Positions 14,937 to 15,326 of a stretch of 15,326 nucleotides of DNA are shown one piece after another. The stretch is from positions 1 to 15,326 of the forward strand of contig NZ_CALEDC010000399.1 in NCBI RefSeq assembly GCF_937949835.1. Direction: 5' to 3'. The notes beneath the pieces are model-generated. The model did not search any database, was not told where the DNA came from, and saw only the letters and a program-made list of their open reading frames with translations. The stretch comes from an uncultured Campylobacter sp. GTDB taxonomy: Bacteria; Campylobacterota; Campylobacteria; Campylobacterales; Campylobacteraceae. Each line of letters begins with the position of its first letter. Position 1 is the first letter of the stretch. Position numbers and translations under genes: made by a program.

Positions 14937-15326
14937 TTTAGTTTGGATTTTTTATATTCTATATGAAGCTTGAAAGTAAATATAAAAGCTATTAAAACTA
15001 AAATTATACCAGCTATAACGCTAGTTTTTCTTCCTTTGTAGAGATAGCTCATGTTTGTCGTATCTTTAAATAAAACCAAACCATCATCGCAGCGGCTCAG
15101 CTTATTCAATACAAAATCAGACATATTCATGATTATACATCGATTAAATACATATTCTTTAAAAAATATATCACAAATATATGTTCCTTCTGAAATTTTT
15201 ACATCTACAAAGCGTCTAGTGATGATTTTATTATTATTTTGGATTAACACTACACAATTGGCTTTCGTACGATAATGTCCTTTGTGCCTTTTAAGTTCTT
15301 TTATAGTACCGGAAAATACGAATGGA
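14930..15326 (-). CDS. Unknown protein with C-terminal membrane helix, 3' part (5' end outside window)
   Basis: The frame runs open from the right edge (first full codon at 15325) to the TAA at 14932-14930, giving 131 visible residues. A GTG at 15250 would make a 106-residue protein, but coding-like sequence continues upstream of it without a stop (GTIKELKRHKGHYRTK) and no ribosome binding site precedes that GTG, so I treat the gene as partial. The visible part is a strand-rich domain followed by one helix (SVIAGIILVLIAFIFTFKL) and a short basic tail. No family is recognised. The DNA is AT-rich like the 5765-7345 insert and unlike neighbouring hemH. It converges on hemH with only 16 bases between stop codons. 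Confidence 0.65.
   Translation of the reverse strand, partial: PFVFSGTIKELKRHKGHYRTKANCVVLIQNNNKIITRRFVDVKISEGTYICDIFFKEYVFNRCIIMNMSDFVLNKLSRCDDGLVLFKDTTNMSYLYKGRKTSVIAGIILVLIAFIFTFKLHIEYKKSKLKD

Noticed and set aside
14930..15250. Complete 106-residue gene starting at GTG 15250
   Set aside because: Sense-like codons continue without a stop to the window edge, and no ribosome binding site precedes the GTG.
1..15326. tRNA, rRNA, riboswitch or CRISPR elements
   Set aside because: The gaps between genes are short and show no cloverleaf, spaced repeat array or recognised leader structure by eye.

Overview
The window reads as chromosomal DNA from a Campylobacter-type epsilonproteobacterium of moderate GC content, perhaps one of the oral species such as those near C. 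gracilis, C. showae or C. rectus; the species is inference. Supporting signs are the order hemH, oxidoreductase, alaS, maf, pbpA (which I recall as adjacent in C. jejuni around Cj0503c-Cj0508), a quinol-dependent NO reductase, promoters that show a -10 box but no clear -35 box, and many intergenic AAATTTTAAAATTT-type runs. No tRNA, rRNA, CRISPR array, transposase or phage gene was seen.

Layout. Bases 1-958 (+) hold the 3' end of an AsmA-like envelope protein gene. A gene-free stretch of about 350 bases follows. A leftward pair (2628 to 1311) encodes a predicted lipoprotein and a two-helix membrane protein, both unknown. Leftward yqeY (3200 to 2757) and leftward norZ (5714 to 3477) come next. 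norZ has a strong terminator and an upstream CRP/FNR-type palindrome centred at -41.5 of its predicted promoter. Bases about 5765-7345 form a strikingly AT-rich insert between norZ and the pbpA operon. It carries two unknown membrane-protein genes, one of which looks frameshifted. The tightly coupled leftward operon alaS, a small four-helix membrane protein, maf and a class A penicillin-binding protein gene fills 12846 to 7348. From a divergent promoter region at about 12850-12960, a rightward operon encodes a Gfo/Idh/MocA-like protein and ferrochelatase (hemH). The right edge (14930-15326) is again AT-rich and holds the 3' part of a leftward gene for an unknown protein with one C-terminal membrane helix.

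How it works together. The window is mostly housekeeping: protein synthesis (alaS), peptidoglycan assembly (class A PBP), nucleotide quality control (maf), heme synthesis (hemH), and respiratory NO detoxification (norZ, itself a heme enzyme). I found no complete new defence or mobile system. The best leads are the norZ control region, the AT-rich insert with its frameshifted gene and 15-bp inverted repeat, the oxidoreductase that lacks the usual catalytic residues yet is translationally coupled to hemH, and the low-complexity insertion in HemH.
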